In this document: piece by piece, positions 23,452 through 31,432 of the stretch
Layout of the letters: the number at the start of each line of letters is the position of its first letter
Position numbering within the stretch: position 1 is the stretch's first letter
Made by a program: the position numbers and the translations under genes
The notes under the pieces: model-generated
The model's input: the letters and a program-made list of their open reading frames with translations, nothing else
Told to the model about the DNA's origin: nothing
The model's database searches: none
Assembly: GCA_964464755.1 (NCBI GenBank)
Contig: CAYXGZ010000033.1
Span: 1 to 39,623, forward strand
DNA length: 39,623 nucleotides
From: CAYXGZ01 sp964464755
GTDB lineage: Bacteria > Planctomycetota > MHYJ01 > JACPRB01
Reading direction: 5' to 3'

Positions 23452-24584
23452 TCCACCTCGACAACGCGGCGACGACCCGGCTGCGCCCCGAGGCGCGCGA
23501 GGCGATGCTCCGGGCTCCCTACGCGAACCCCTCGAGCATCCACGCGGCGGGCCGCGCCGCCCGCAAGGCCCTCGAGGACGCCCGCGAGGAGATCGCCGCC
23601 GCCTACGGCGGCGACCCCAAGGGCCTGGTCTTCACCTCGGGGGCGACGGAGGCGGACAACTTGGCGGTCTTCGGCGTCGCCGAGGCCCTGGCCGCGAAGG
23701 GCCGGCACCTCGTCGTCTCCACCGTGGAGCACCCGGCCGTCCTCGAGGCGGCGGAGAAGCTCGAGAAGTCCGGCCACGAGGTCTCGCGCGCGCCCGTCGG
23801 CCCCGACGGGCGGGTGGACGTCGCGGCCTTCGCGAAGCTCCTGCGCCCGGACACCGTGCTCGCCTGCGTCATGGCCGGCAACAACGAGACCGGGGCGCTG
23901 CAGCCGGTCGCCGAGCTCGCGGCGCTCTGCCGCGGCCGCGGGGTCCTTCTGCACGTCGACGCGGCCCAGCCACCCGGCAAGGTGCCGTTCCGCTTCGAGG
24001 GCGACCTCGTGACGCTCTCCGCGCACAAGATGCACGGCCCGCGCGGCATCGGCGCCCTCTGGGTGAGGCCCGGCACGCCGCTCGTCCCGCGCCAGCTCGG
24101 CGGCGGCCAGGAGTTCGAGCTCCGCGCGGGCACCGAGAACGTCGAGGGCGCGCTCGGCTTCGCGGCGGCGGTCCGCCACGGCGAGCGGGACCTCGCGGAG
24201 GGCGCCGCGCGGATGGAGCGCCTCCGGGCGAAGCTGCTGGCCGGGCTGGAGGCGAAGGCCGCGCCGCTGCGGGTCCACGGACCGGCGCGCGAACGGATGC
24301 CGCACGTGCTGAACGTCGCCTTCCCGGGCGCCGACGGCGAGGCCATCGTCGTCGCGCTCGACGCGAAGGGGATCGGCGTCTCGAGCGGCTCGGCCTGCGC
24401 GTCGCAGAGCCTCGTCCCCTCGCACGTCCTGCGGGCGATGGGCCTGACGGCGGAGGAGACGCGCTCGTCGGTGCGCTTCTCGCTGGCGCTGGACACGACG
24501 GAGGCGGAGATCGACGCCGCGCTGGCGGCGGTCCCGGGCGTGGTCGCGAGGCTGCGGGCGCTGGCGCCCGCGGAGCGGCCGTGA
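23448..24584 (+). CDS. Cysteine desulfurase (NifS/IscS class V aminotransferase)
   Basis: PLP enzyme that takes sulfur from cysteine for Fe-S clusters or thio-modification. 378 residues. Seen: start motif YLDNAATT-like (IHLDNAATTRLRPEA), His95 in STVEHPAV, Asn145-Glu147 in GNNETGA, Asp171/Gln174 in HVDAAQ, Schiff-base Lys194 in LSAHKMHGPRG, and catalytic Cys317 in VSSGSACAS, within the NifS/IscS-like short loop (Type I). No iscU, iscA or mnmA is adjacent, so its acceptor is unclear. ATG overlaps the PKD stop (ATGA) and its stop overlaps the cutA start (GTGA). Confidence 0.94.
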   Translation: MIHLDNAATTRLRPEAREAMLRAPYANPSSIHAAGRAARKALEDAREEIAAAYGGDPKGLVFTSGATEADNLAVFGVAEALAAKGRHLVVSTVEHPAVLEAAEKLEKSGHEVSRAPVGPDGRVDVAAFAKLLRPDTVLACVMAGNNETGALQPVAELAALCRGRGVLLHVDAAQPPGKVPFRFEGDLVTLSAHKMHGPRGIGALWVRPGTPLVPRQLGGGQEFELRAGTENVEGALGFAAAVRHGERDLAEGAARMERLRAKLLAGLEAKAAPLRVHGPARERMPHVLNVAFPGADGEAIVVALDAKGIGVSSGSACASQSLVPSHVLRAMGLTAEETRSSVRFSLALDTTEAEIDAALAAVPGVVARLRALAPAERP

Positions 24585-24892
24585 CGCGGATCCAGGTGAC
24601 GCTGACCACGGTGCCCGACCGGAAGGCCGGCCGGCGCCTCGCCGACGCGCTCGTCTCCGAGGGCCTCGCGGCTTGCGCGACCCTGCTGCCGGGCGCGGAG
24701 TCCATCTACTCCTGGAAGGGCAAGGTCCGCCGCGACCGGGAGCTGCTGCTCGTGATCAAGGCCCCGGCCCGCCGGGCCGCGGCCCTGCGCCGGCGCGTCC
24801 TGGAACTGCATCCCTACGACCTGCCCGAGCTGCTGCACCTGCCGGTGGCGGGCGGGCACCGGGCCTACCTCGACTGGGTGGAGGCCCCGTGA
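24581..24892 (+). CDS. cutA: CutA1 divalent-cation tolerance family protein
   Basis: 103 residues, normal size. Family features: VTLTTVPDRKAGRRLADAL at the start, GLAACATLLPGAESIYSWKG (usual VACVNILPGVxSVYxWxGK), ELLLVIKAP and a C-terminal HPYDLPELLHLPVAGGHRAY. CutA1 forms a PII-like trimer; a role in copper tolerance is the historical label and the true function is uncertain. GTG start overlaps the desulfurase stop (GTGA), and its own stop overlaps the next GTG. Confidence 0.93.
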   Translation: MTRIQVTLTTVPDRKAGRRLADALVSEGLAACATLLPGAESIYSWKGKVRRDRELLLVIKAPARRAAALRRRVLELHPYDLPELLHLPVAGGHRAYLDWVEAP

Positions 24893-25341
24893 ACTTCACC
24901 ACGAAGCTCGTGGTCGGCGTCGCGGCCGTCTTCCTGGCGGGCATCGCGGTCGTGCTGTTCGTCCGCAATCCGGAGGCGACCCGCATCGAGGAGCGCCTGC
25001 GCGCCGCCGTGGACGACGCCCGGGCCGGTCGGGCGGACGCCGTGCTGGCGCTGCTGGCCCCGGGCTTCAAGCAGGACGGAGAGACCTTCGACCAGGCCGC
25101 CGCGAAGATCCGCCACCACGTCCGCCCGGGCAACTTCCGGGTGCTGGAGTCGCGGTCCATCGACGTGAACGTGAACGACGCGGAGACGAGGGTGGTCGTG
25201 TTCCTGCGCGTGGACGCCGAGTCGTCGCCCTACGCGGGCGGCGCGGACGTGCGGCTCGAGCTCACGATGCGGAAGTTCGCCGGGACCTGGCTGGTCACGG
25301 GCTACCGCCTCCCGGGGAACGTCGCGGATTTCCTGAGATGA
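24889..25341 (+). CDS. Membrane-anchored NTF2-like protein
   Basis: 150 residues. N-terminal TM anchor (about 6-25, KLVVGVAAVFLAGIAVVLFV) followed by an NTF2/SnoaL-like cone fold: helix ERLRAAVDDARAGRADAVLALL, strands with RVLESRSIDVNVNDAETRVV, and a closing strand WLVTGYRLPG. No catalytic pair is obvious, so a binding role is more likely than enzymatic. Coupled at both ends by 4-nt overlaps (GTGA upstream, ATGA downstream). Confidence 0.75.
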   Translation: MNFTTKLVVGVAAVFLAGIAVVLFVRNPEATRIEERLRAAVDDARAGRADAVLALLAPGFKQDGETFDQAAAKIRHHVRPGNFRVLESRSIDVNVNDAETRVVVFLRVDAESSPYAGGADVRLELTMRKFAGTWLVTGYRLPGNVADFLR

Positions 25342-26756
25342 CCATGAAACGCTTCCTGCCCCTCGCCCTCCTGGCGCTGGCCGCCTGCGCCTCCGGGCCG
25401 AGGTCCATCCGGGGGATGTTCGTCCCCGTGCCGGAGCCGCTGCCGGCGTCGATCTCCGCCCTCGCCTCGGGGGATCCGGTCGCGCGCGACCGGGCGGCCG
25501 AGGAGCTGCTCGCGGCGGGGCGGGACCCCGCCCGGCAGAACGGCGCCGTCGAGGCGCTGCGGACGGCGGCGCAGGCCGTGGATCCCGAGGTCCGGGCCAC
25601 GGCGAGGCGCCTGCTGGGGATGCTGGCCCGGGACGAGAGCCGGGTGCCCCGCGAGGAGCGGCGGACGTTCGCGGTCTCCGAGCCCGGCGGCGGCCGCCTC
25701 CAGGTGGAGTTCCACCTCGCGCGCTTCGCGGACGGCTCCGGGGAGCTGCGCGTGCGGCTGGTCGAGGGCCGGGCGGCGGAGGAGGAACTCTTCTCGGGTC
25801 GCTCGGTCGAGGAGCTGGCCGCGAAGGTCGTCGCGGCGGCCCGGGCCCGGGGCTACGACGAGAACGCCTTCCAGCTGGATCCCGACGGCCGGCTGAAGCT
25901 CGGCTCGGGCACGTACCTGCCCTCGGAGCCCTGGAACGCGGACCGCAACCGGCTCGCTGAGCTGGGGCTCTGGCTCGAGCGCGTGCCGCCGGACTGGCGG
26001 GGCATCCCGCCGGAGGCGCGGGGCGCCTGGGTGGTCCGGGCGCGGACGATCGACGGCCGGGGCTTCCGGGACGGGATCCTCCGTGGCGACGTCGCGGTCG
26101 CGGAGGGCCGGATCCTGGCAACGATCGCCGACGTGCGCGAGGCGCACGCGGCCGGGGTCCTCGCGTTCCGCCGGCCGGAGCTCGTGGCGGTGCCCGAGGG
26201 CGGGCCGCCTCCCGGGGAGGCCGACGCCCGCCCGCCGGTCCTGGAGTCGGGGACGCTGACGCTGCGGCAGGGCGAGCTGCAGGTCGAGTGGGCGCTCGAG
26301 CTGAAGGCCAGGCTCGACGGACGGCTCGAGCTGCGAGTGAAGGAGAACGGTGCGGACTGGCCCGCGATCGAGGCGAAGGACTGGCCCGGGATCCGGGACG
26401 GCCTCAACGCGGCGGCCGAGCGCCGGGGTCCCGGGGCGCCGAGGCTGGGGGAGAGCGAGGGCCTGCTGTTCGGGAACTACACGCTGCCCTGGGAGCCGTC
26501 GCGCTGGATCCGCGACCACTCGCTGCCGGAGCTGGGCGCCTGGGTGGACCGGGCGGAGGCGCAGGACGGCTTCGGGCCCGCGGCGGCGCTCGGCGGCTGG
26601 TGGATCGAGGCGCTGCTGCCCGGCGGTCCCGCGGGGAAGCGGGGCTTGCGCGAGGGCGACCTCCTGATGCCGGAGGCGCCGGTGCCGGATCCGGCCTCCC
26701 TGGCGAAGGCCTGGGCGGAGGGCCGGGTCAAGGCGCTCCGGTATCGCCTCCGTTGA
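25338..26756 (+). CDS. Lipoprotein with two PDZ-like modules
   Basis: 472 residues. Lipoprotein signal (FLPLALLALAAC, Cys at about 15). A helical segment with a HEAT-like look (about 35-95) follows, then two similar units (about 105-275 and 295-472). Each unit has a beta region, then L-x-E-L-G-x-W-x-[ED]-R and a G-x-W-[VI]-x...G-D segment. The second ends in a recognisable PDZ carboxylate-binding-type motif, PGGPAGKRGLREGDLLM; the first is degenerate. PDZ-like lipoproteins usually tether or sense peptides. ATG 25338 overlaps the upstream stop; ATG 25344 is an alternative. Last gene of the operon. Confidence 0.75.
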   Translation: MTMKRFLPLALLALAACASGPRSIRGMFVPVPEPLPASISALASGDPVARDRAAEELLAAGRDPARQNGAVEALRTAAQAVDPEVRATARRLLGMLARDESRVPREERRTFAVSEPGGGRLQVEFHLARFADGSGELRVRLVEGRAAEEELFSGRSVEELAAKVVAAARARGYDENAFQLDPDGRLKLGSGTYLPSEPWNADRNRLAELGLWLERVPPDWRGIPPEARGAWVVRARTIDGRGFRDGILRGDVAVAEGRILATIADVREAHAAGVLAFRRPELVAVPEGGPPPGEADARPPVLESGTLTLRQGELQVEWALELKARLDGRLELRVKENGADWPAIEAKDWPGIRDGLNAAAERRGPGAPRLGESEGLLFGNYTLPWEPSRWIRDHSLPELGAWVDRAEAQDGFGPAAALGGWWIEALLPGGPAGKRGLREGDLLMPEAPVPDPASLAKAWAEGRVKALRYRLR

Positions 26757-26764
26757 ACGATTCC

Positions 26765-26793
26765 TTTACCGGAACGCCCTCGGGAGCTAGCTT
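26765..26793 (+). promoter_or_regulatory. Promoter with -35 and -10 for the 26843 gene
   Basis: TTTACC (26765-26770), a 17-nt spacer and TAGCTT (26788-26793): one of the few places in the window with both elements at ideal spacing. The leader to the ATG is about 43 nt with AGGGAGGA at its end. Confidence 0.55.
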
Positions 26794-26842
26794 GGTTGCC
26801 GGTCCGGGGGATGTACCCCCGCCTTTTCTAGGGAGGATTTGG

Positions 26843-27145
26843 ATGAAGAAGCTCCTGCTCGTGCCGGTGGCGGCTCTGCTCATCTCGGCGGGCGTCGGTT
26901 GCGGCGGCCCCCAGATCGCGGCGAACAGCGTCGGCGATTGGTACGCCCAGAAGTACAACGAGGTCCCCTGGCTGTACGGCAACGTGCTGTCCTACGGGAT
27001 CTACAGCTTCGTGCACGGCGCCTGCTGGTTCGTGGACGGCATCATCAACGTCTACTTCTTCTGGGGCAAGGACGCCCAGCCCTTCGGCGACGGCAAGGGC
27101 ACGACCTTCGAGCACAAGAACCCCTCGCCCGGGAAGAAGTACTAG
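26843..27145 (+). CDS. Small lipoprotein-like protein (possibly DUF3332-related)
   Basis: 100 residues. Signal with lipobox-like end (LLISAGVGC, Cys at about 20). The mature part, with WYAQKYNEVPWLYGNVL, a hydrophobic middle (FVHGACWFVDGIINVYFFWG) and a Lys-rich C-terminus, loosely recalls the conserved N-terminal half of DUF3332 lipoproteins, but the match is by eye and weak. Strong AGGGAGGA site and a full promoter upstream; an intrinsic terminator follows 22 nt after the stop. A single-gene unit, probably well expressed given these signals. Confidence 0.75.
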   Translation: MKKLLLVPVAALLISAGVGCGGPQIAANSVGDWYAQKYNEVPWLYGNVLSYGIYSFVHGACWFVDGIINVYFFWGKDAQPFGDGKGTTFEHKNPSPGKKY

Positions 27146-27167
27146 TCCTTCGATCGAACCGAACCGG

Positions 27168-27201
27168 AACCCCCGGCCGCGAGGCCGGGGGTTTCGTTTT
27201 T
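27168..27201. terminator. Intrinsic terminator between convergent genes
   Basis: AACCCCCGGCC (27168-27178), GNRA-type loop GCGA, GGCCGGGGGTT (27183-27193), then TCG and TTTTT (27197-27201). An 11-bp perfect stem with a T-run on the plus strand: the only classical Rho-independent terminator in the window. It ends the 26843 gene. Confidence 0.85.
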
Positions 27202-28067
27202 CAAAGCAGCCCGACCCCGGTCATCGCGGCCTTCAGCTTGTCCACGTTGGCGGGCGCCATCTCGCAGAGCGGCAGCCGGACCTCGCCGTTGCCCCGGCCC
27301 ATCAGCTTCAGCGCCGTCTTCACGGGCACCGGGCTCGTCTCGATGAACAGGCTCTTCATCAGCCCCACCAGCTCCAGGTGCATCTGGCGGGCCTTGGGCA
27401 GCTCGCCGCGCGCCATCGCGGTGCAGAGCGCCGCGAGCTCCTTCGGCACGACGTTCGCCGCGACGCTGATCACGCCGGTCGCGCCCTGCGCCATGAGGGG
27501 CAGGGTCAGCGCGTCGTCGCCCGAGATCACCGCCATCCCGCAGGACGCGTGGATCTGCGCGGACTGCTCGAGCGAGCCGCTGGCCTCCTTGATCGCGACG
27601 ATGTTCCGCAGCCCGGCGAGCCGGACCGCGGTCTCCGGCAGCAGGTTCACCGCCGTTCGGCCGGGCACGTTGTAGAGCACCAGGGGGAGCTTCGTCGACC
27701 TGGAGACCGCCTCGTAGTGCCGGTACAGCCCCTCCTGGGTCGGCTTGTTGTAGTAGGGCGTCACGACCAGCGCGGCGTCCGCGCCGAGCTCCTGCGCCAT
27801 CTTCGTGAGCTCGATCGTGGTCCGCGTGTCGTTCGTGCCCGTGCCCGCGATGACGGGGACCTTCCCGCGCGCCGCCTTGACGACGGTCCGGATCACGTCG
27901 CGCTTCTCCGCGTGCGACAGCGTGGGCGACTCGCCCGTGGTCCCCACGGGGACGATCCCGTGCGTGCCCGAGGCGAGGTGCCAGGCGACGAGCTCGCGCA
28001 GCGCGGCGAGGTCGACCTTGCCGGCCTTGAAGGGCGTCACGATGGCGACGATGGAACCGTGGAACAT
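27201..28067 (-). CDS. dapA: 4-hydroxy-tetrahydrodipicolinate synthase
   Basis: Condenses pyruvate and aspartate semialdehyde in the diaminopimelate/lysine pathway. 288 residues (E. coli 292). Active-site residues in register with the family: Thr43-Thr44 in PVGTTGESPTL, Tyr106 in VTPYYNKPT, Tyr132 and Arg137 in YNVPGRTAV, Schiff-base Lys160 in VAIKEASG. Its own -10 TAGATT (28096-28101, minus) and CGGAGA site lie between it and the upstream lipoprotein gene, so it can be transcribed alone as well as by read-through from glmM. Supplies precursor for peptidoglycan. Confidence 0.96.
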   Translation of the reverse strand: MFHGSIVAIVTPFKAGKVDLAALRELVAWHLASGTHGIVPVGTTGESPTLSHAEKRDVIRTVVKAARGKVPVIAGTGTNDTRTTIELTKMAQELGADAALVVTPYYNKPTQEGLYRHYEAVSRSTKLPLVLYNVPGRTAVNLLPETAVRLAGLRNIVAIKEASGSLEQSAQIHASCGMAVISGDDALTLPLMAQGATGVISVAANVVPKELAALCTAMARGELPKARQMHLELVGLMKSLFIETSPVPVKTALKLMGRGNGEVRLPLCEMAPANVDKLKAAMTGVGLL

Positions 28068-28095
28068 GGGGGTCTCCGGTTAGGGAAGGCTGGAG

Positions 28096-28101
28096 AATCT
28101 A
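28096..28101 (-). promoter_or_regulatory. -10 box of dapA
   Basis: TAGATT on the minus strand, preceded by CCCG, 28 nt before the dapA ATG; CGGAGA ribosome site between. No clear -35. Inferred. Confidence 0.45.
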
Positions 28102-28125
28102 CGGGACGCGCCGCGGGGGCGCAAG

Positions 28126-29043
28126 TCAGTCCTTGAGGCGGATCGAGATCTGCGTGTCCGAGGCGGTGCGGCCCTGCGTGGGGAAGGGCTCGCCCTTCCC
28201 CTCCGGCGGGGAGACGAGCCCCCTCGAGTGGACCACGAGCGAGAACGCGGCGTCCACCGAGACGAAGCAGCCCAGGGCGGGGTCGACGTAAGCGACGACG
28301 CGGCCCTTGATCCGCCCGACGGCCTCGAGCGGCCGCGGCGGCACGAGCTCGAGCTCGAAGTCGGAGACCAGCTTCACGCAGTCGCGGCCCAGGACCTTCG
28401 CCCGCCCCGCGTGGCGCAGGACGGAGGCGCCGTGGTGGCCGAAGTCGGTGGTGTTGGTCGCGAAGTGGAATTCCCGGCGGGCCGTCCCCCCGGGCGCGAG
28501 CGGCCCCGGCGGCAGCGCGAGGAGCAGGTCGAGGTAGTGCGCCTCGGACTGGCCCTGGAGGCGGCGGCTCTCGAGGAAGGTCCCGTCCCCGGCGACCCGG
28601 CACTGGAACATGGCCGGCTTGTCCTCGTTGATCTTGTCGGCCGCGACCTCGGCGCCGTCCACGCTCTGGGCCTTGAGGGTTCGCTTGAAGCGGAGCTCGC
28701 CGAGCCCGTTGCCCCCGCCCTCGATCTCGACGTAGCCCTCGTGCTTGGCCTGCGTGGGCATGCGGAAGACCTGGCCCTTGGCCTCGGTCACGCTCGTGAG
28801 CTGCGTGCGCTGGAGGTAGGTGTAGGCCCGGTACTTCCGGGCCGAGAGGTCCCAGGCCAGCGCGACCTCGCCGCCGGCCGGCAGCTCGGCCGCCGGCTCC
28901 CGCGTGGTCCAGTCGAGCTGCGCGATGGAGATCTCGGGCAGCGGCGGCAGCCCGGGCGTCGGCGCGGGGGTCGACGACGCGGCCGGGGGCGCCTGGACGT
29001 CGCAGCCGACCAGCAGCAGCGCGAGCAGGGCGAGCCGCTTCAC
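28126..29043 (-). CDS. Lipoprotein of unknown function
   Basis: 305 residues from a GTG overlapping the glmM stop (GTGA). Clear lipobox (LALLALLLVGC, Cys at about 14) and a Pro/Ala/Thr linker to about 40. The rest is a beta-rich periplasmic domain with lines such as YRAYTYLQRTQLTSVTEAKG, FRMPTQAKHEGYVEIEG and CVKLVSDFELELVPP. No recognised family. Being coupled to glmM, it is likely an envelope protein made together with cell-wall precursor enzymes. Confidence 0.78.
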   Translation of the reverse strand: MKRLALLALLLVGCDVQAPPAASSTPAPTPGLPPLPEISIAQLDWTTREPAAELPAGGEVALAWDLSARKYRAYTYLQRTQLTSVTEAKGQVFRMPTQAKHEGYVEIEGGGNGLGELRFKRTLKAQSVDGAEVAADKINEDKPAMFQCRVAGDGTFLESRRLQGQSEAHYLDLLLALPPGPLAPGGTARREFHFATNTTDFGHHGASVLRHAGRAKVLGRDCVKLVSDFELELVPPRPLEAVGRIKGRVVAYVDPALGCFVSVDAAFSLVVHSRGLVSPPEGKGEPFPTQGRTASDTQISIRLKD

Positions 29044-30416
29044 GCGCCCACCGCCCGTTTCACGGCGGCGGCGATGCGCTCGGCGGCCCCGCGGACGAGG
29101 CGCGCGTCGCTCCCCTCGACCATGACCCGGCAGAGGTTCTCGGTGCCCGAGTAGCGCACGAGCACGCGGCCCGTCCCGGCGAGCTTCGACTCCATGTCCC
29201 CGATGACGGCCGCGACGGGGGGGATCCCCGCGAGATCCGGCTTCGCGCGCACCGGCACGTTGAGCAGGACCTGGGGCGCCTTGACGAGTCCCGCGCAGAG
29301 CTCGGAGAGCGGCCGGCCGGTCTCGAGCAGGATCCGCAGCAGGCGCAGCGCGGTGAGCATCCCGTCCCCCGCGGTCGCCGCGTCGAGGAAGATCACGTGC
29401 CCGGACTGCTCGCCGCCGAGCCGGGCGCCGCTGCGCATCATCTCCTCGGCGACGAACTTGTCGCCGACCTTCACGCGGCGCAGCTCGAGGCCGCGGTCCG
29501 CGAGGAACTTCTCGAGCCCGAAGTTCGCCATGACGGTCGAGACGACCACGCGGCCGCCGAGCGTGCCCGCGGCGCGCATGGACTCCGAGGCGACGGCGAG
29601 GAGGAAGTCGCCGTCGCGGACCTCGCCGCGCTCGTCGACGACGATGCAGCGGTCCCCGTCGCCGTCGAAGGCGACGCCGAGGGCGGCCCGGTGGCGGCGC
29701 ACGGCCCCGGCGAGCTTGCCCGGGTGCAGGGCGCCGGCCCCGCGGTTGATGTTGCGCCCGTCCGGGTCGGCGTGGAGGACGACGGCCTCGGCGCCCGCGG
29801 AGCGGAGGAGGCGCGGGGCGAAGGCGGAGGTGGCGCCGTGGGCGCAGTCGACGACGACGCGCCGGCCGCGCAGGGGCCGGCCCGGGGGCAGCTGGGCGCG
29901 GAGGAAGGCGAGGTACTCGGCCGCGCCGCGCCGCTCGGAGCGCGAGGGGCCGGAGGACCGGGGCTCCGTCGCCAGGATCTCCTCGATCCGGCCCTCGGCG
30001 GCGTCGGGGATCTTGAAGCCCTCGCCGGAGAAGATCTTGATGCCGTTGTCGGCGGCCGGGTTGTGCGAGGCGGAGATGACGACGCCGAGCGCGGCCTTCC
30101 AGCGGCGGGCGAGCCAGGCGATGCCGGGCGTGGGCAGGACGCCGACGCGGAGCGCGCGGACGCCCATGCCGGCGAGCAGGGCGCGCTCGATGGCCGGGCC
30201 CGACTCCCGGGGGTCGCGGCCGAGGACGATGGTCCGGCCCGAGACGCGGGGGAGGGCGAGGGAGCGCCTCAGGCCCGGGTCGATGCGGGGGTGGAAGATC
30301 CCGGGCTCGCGGCGGAGGAGGAGCCCGAGGGCGGCGCCGAGGGCGCGGACCCGGGGGGGCGCGAGGGGGCCCTCGCCGGCGCGGCCGCGGATCCCGTCGG
30401 TTCCGAAGAGGGCCAT
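29040..30416 (-). CDS. glmM: Phosphoglucosamine mutase
   Basis: Interconverts glucosamine-6-P and glucosamine-1-P on the way to UDP-GlcNAc. 458 residues (usual 445). Seen: start LFGTDGIRGRAGEGPL; phosphoserine loop VISASHNPAADNGIK (Ser117 is the phosphorylated one by alignment with E. coli Ser102); Mg loop AFDGDGDRCI; sugar loop GGEQSGHVIF; C-terminal phosphate loop RYSGTENLCRV. About 20 extra residues occur before the GRDPRESG segment, which itself replaces the usual GRDTR. TAGGAT (30429-30434, minus) lies 12 nt upstream of the ATG. Gene order cdaA-cdaR-glmM is conserved in Firmicutes and elsewhere. Confidence 0.96.
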   Translation of the reverse strand: MALFGTDGIRGRAGEGPLAPPRVRALGAALGLLLRREPGIFHPRIDPGLRRSLALPRVSGRTIVLGRDPRESGPAIERALLAGMGVRALRVGVLPTPGIAWLARRWKAALGVVISASHNPAADNGIKIFSGEGFKIPDAAEGRIEEILATEPRSSGPSRSERRGAAEYLAFLRAQLPPGRPLRGRRVVVDCAHGATSAFAPRLLRSAGAEAVVLHADPDGRNINRGAGALHPGKLAGAVRRHRAALGVAFDGDGDRCIVVDERGEVRDGDFLLAVASESMRAAGTLGGRVVVSTVMANFGLEKFLADRGLELRRVKVGDKFVAEEMMRSGARLGGEQSGHVIFLDAATAGDGMLTALRLLRILLETGRPLSELCAGLVKAPQVLLNVPVRAKPDLAGIPPVAAVIGDMESKLAGTGRVLVRYSGTENLCRVMVEGSDARLVRGAAERIAAAVKRAVGA

Positions 30417-30428
30417 GGGTGGGGGGAC

Positions 30429-30434
30429 ATCCTA
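30429..30434 (-). promoter_or_regulatory. Possible internal -10 box for glmM
   Basis: TAGGAT on the minus strand, preceded by CGGG, in the 38-nt gap after cdaR, ending 12 nt before the glmM ATG. Could allow separate expression of glmM, the lipoprotein gene and dapA. Confidence 0.35.
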
Positions 30435-30454
30435 CCCGATGGGCCGGGGAGGGG

Positions 30455-31432
30455 CTACTTCGCCGGGACGAGGACGGCGGCGACCCGCCGCTCGGGCTTC
30501 TCCTCGGGCAGGGCGACGACGCGCACCCGGGGGCGCCATTCCTCGACGAGGAGGTCGCACTGCACGGGCAGCTCGTGCCGCCCGGCCGCCAGGCCCTCCG
30601 GGACGATCACGTAGGCGTGCAGGTGGGCGGCCGTGATGCGGCGCACGAGGTCCTCGGGTCCGGAGAGGCGGACCTTGACGGTCGTGGCGCCCTCGATCCG
30701 CGGGCCGGGCCCGGCCGCCGAGACGCGCAGCGGCACGTCCGCCACGTCGTGCTCGAAGGGGATCGGCGCGATGAAGACCTCGATCGAGAAGTCCTCGAGC
30801 AGGCGCACGTCCGGGGCCGCCTCGGCGTCGAGGACGCCGCGGACGGGGAAGGTCTCGATGTGGCTGCCGATGTGGATGGGGCGGATCGGGAGCTCCTTGA
30901 GGGACTCGCGGAGGTGCTGGGGGACCCGGACGCGGACCGAGGAGGGCTCGACGCGGATGCGCTCGACGCGGAAGCCGGGGCGGGGGGAGTCGGCGAGGTC
31001 GGCCATCGAGGCGCGGACGGGGAGGTAGAGCGTCTCGAGGCGGGAGTAGGCGACGCGCAGCGAGAGGGGCGGGAGGCCGACCGTGTTCGGGAGGTTGAAG
31101 TCGCGAAGCGCCAGGGCGAGGGTCTTCTCGCCGAGCTTGTCGGCGGGGAAGGCGGAGTCCTCGAGGACGGGGGCGCAGGCCAGGTTGCGGGTCATGGCCT
31201 CGAGCTGGTCGCGGGGCCCGGTGACGCTGAGGGGGAACTTGTCGCCGGGGCGGATCTCGCCCGAAGGGAGGTAGTAGCGGAAGGCGCCGACCTCGGTGGT
31301 GCGGACGACCGGCTGGAAGACGGCCGTCGTCGCGATGGTGTTGGTCTTCTCCGAGTAGAGGAGGGTCCAGGTCAGCACGGCGAGCAGGGCCGCCGCGGAG
31401 ATCGAGGCCAGGTTGTCGCCGAGCCACTTCAC
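30455..31432 (-). CDS. cdaR: CdaR/YbbR-domain regulator of c-di-AMP synthase
   Basis: 325 residues: TM anchor (about 8-26, LASISAAALLAVLTWTLLY) and an extracytoplasmic stretch with repeated YbbR beta domains (for example VRVPQHLRESLKELPIRPIH and TVKVRLSGPEDLVRRI). In Firmicutes the equivalent protein binds CdaA in the membrane and modulates its activity. The GTG start overlaps the cdaA stop (GTGA), which favours a matched pair. Length is shorter than multi-domain Bacillus CdaR (about 480), suggesting about three YbbR units. Confidence 0.88.
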   Translation of the reverse strand: MKWLGDNLASISAAALLAVLTWTLLYSEKTNTIATTAVFQPVVRTTEVGAFRYYLPSGEIRPGDKFPLSVTGPRDQLEAMTRNLACAPVLEDSAFPADKLGEKTLALALRDFNLPNTVGLPPLSLRVAYSRLETLYLPVRASMADLADSPRPGFRVERIRVEPSSVRVRVPQHLRESLKELPIRPIHIGSHIETFPVRGVLDAEAAPDVRLLEDFSIEVFIAPIPFEHDVADVPLRVSAAGPGPRIEGATTVKVRLSGPEDLVRRITAAHLHAYVIVPEGLAAGRHELPVQCDLLVEEWRPRVRVVALPEEKPERRVAAVLVPAK

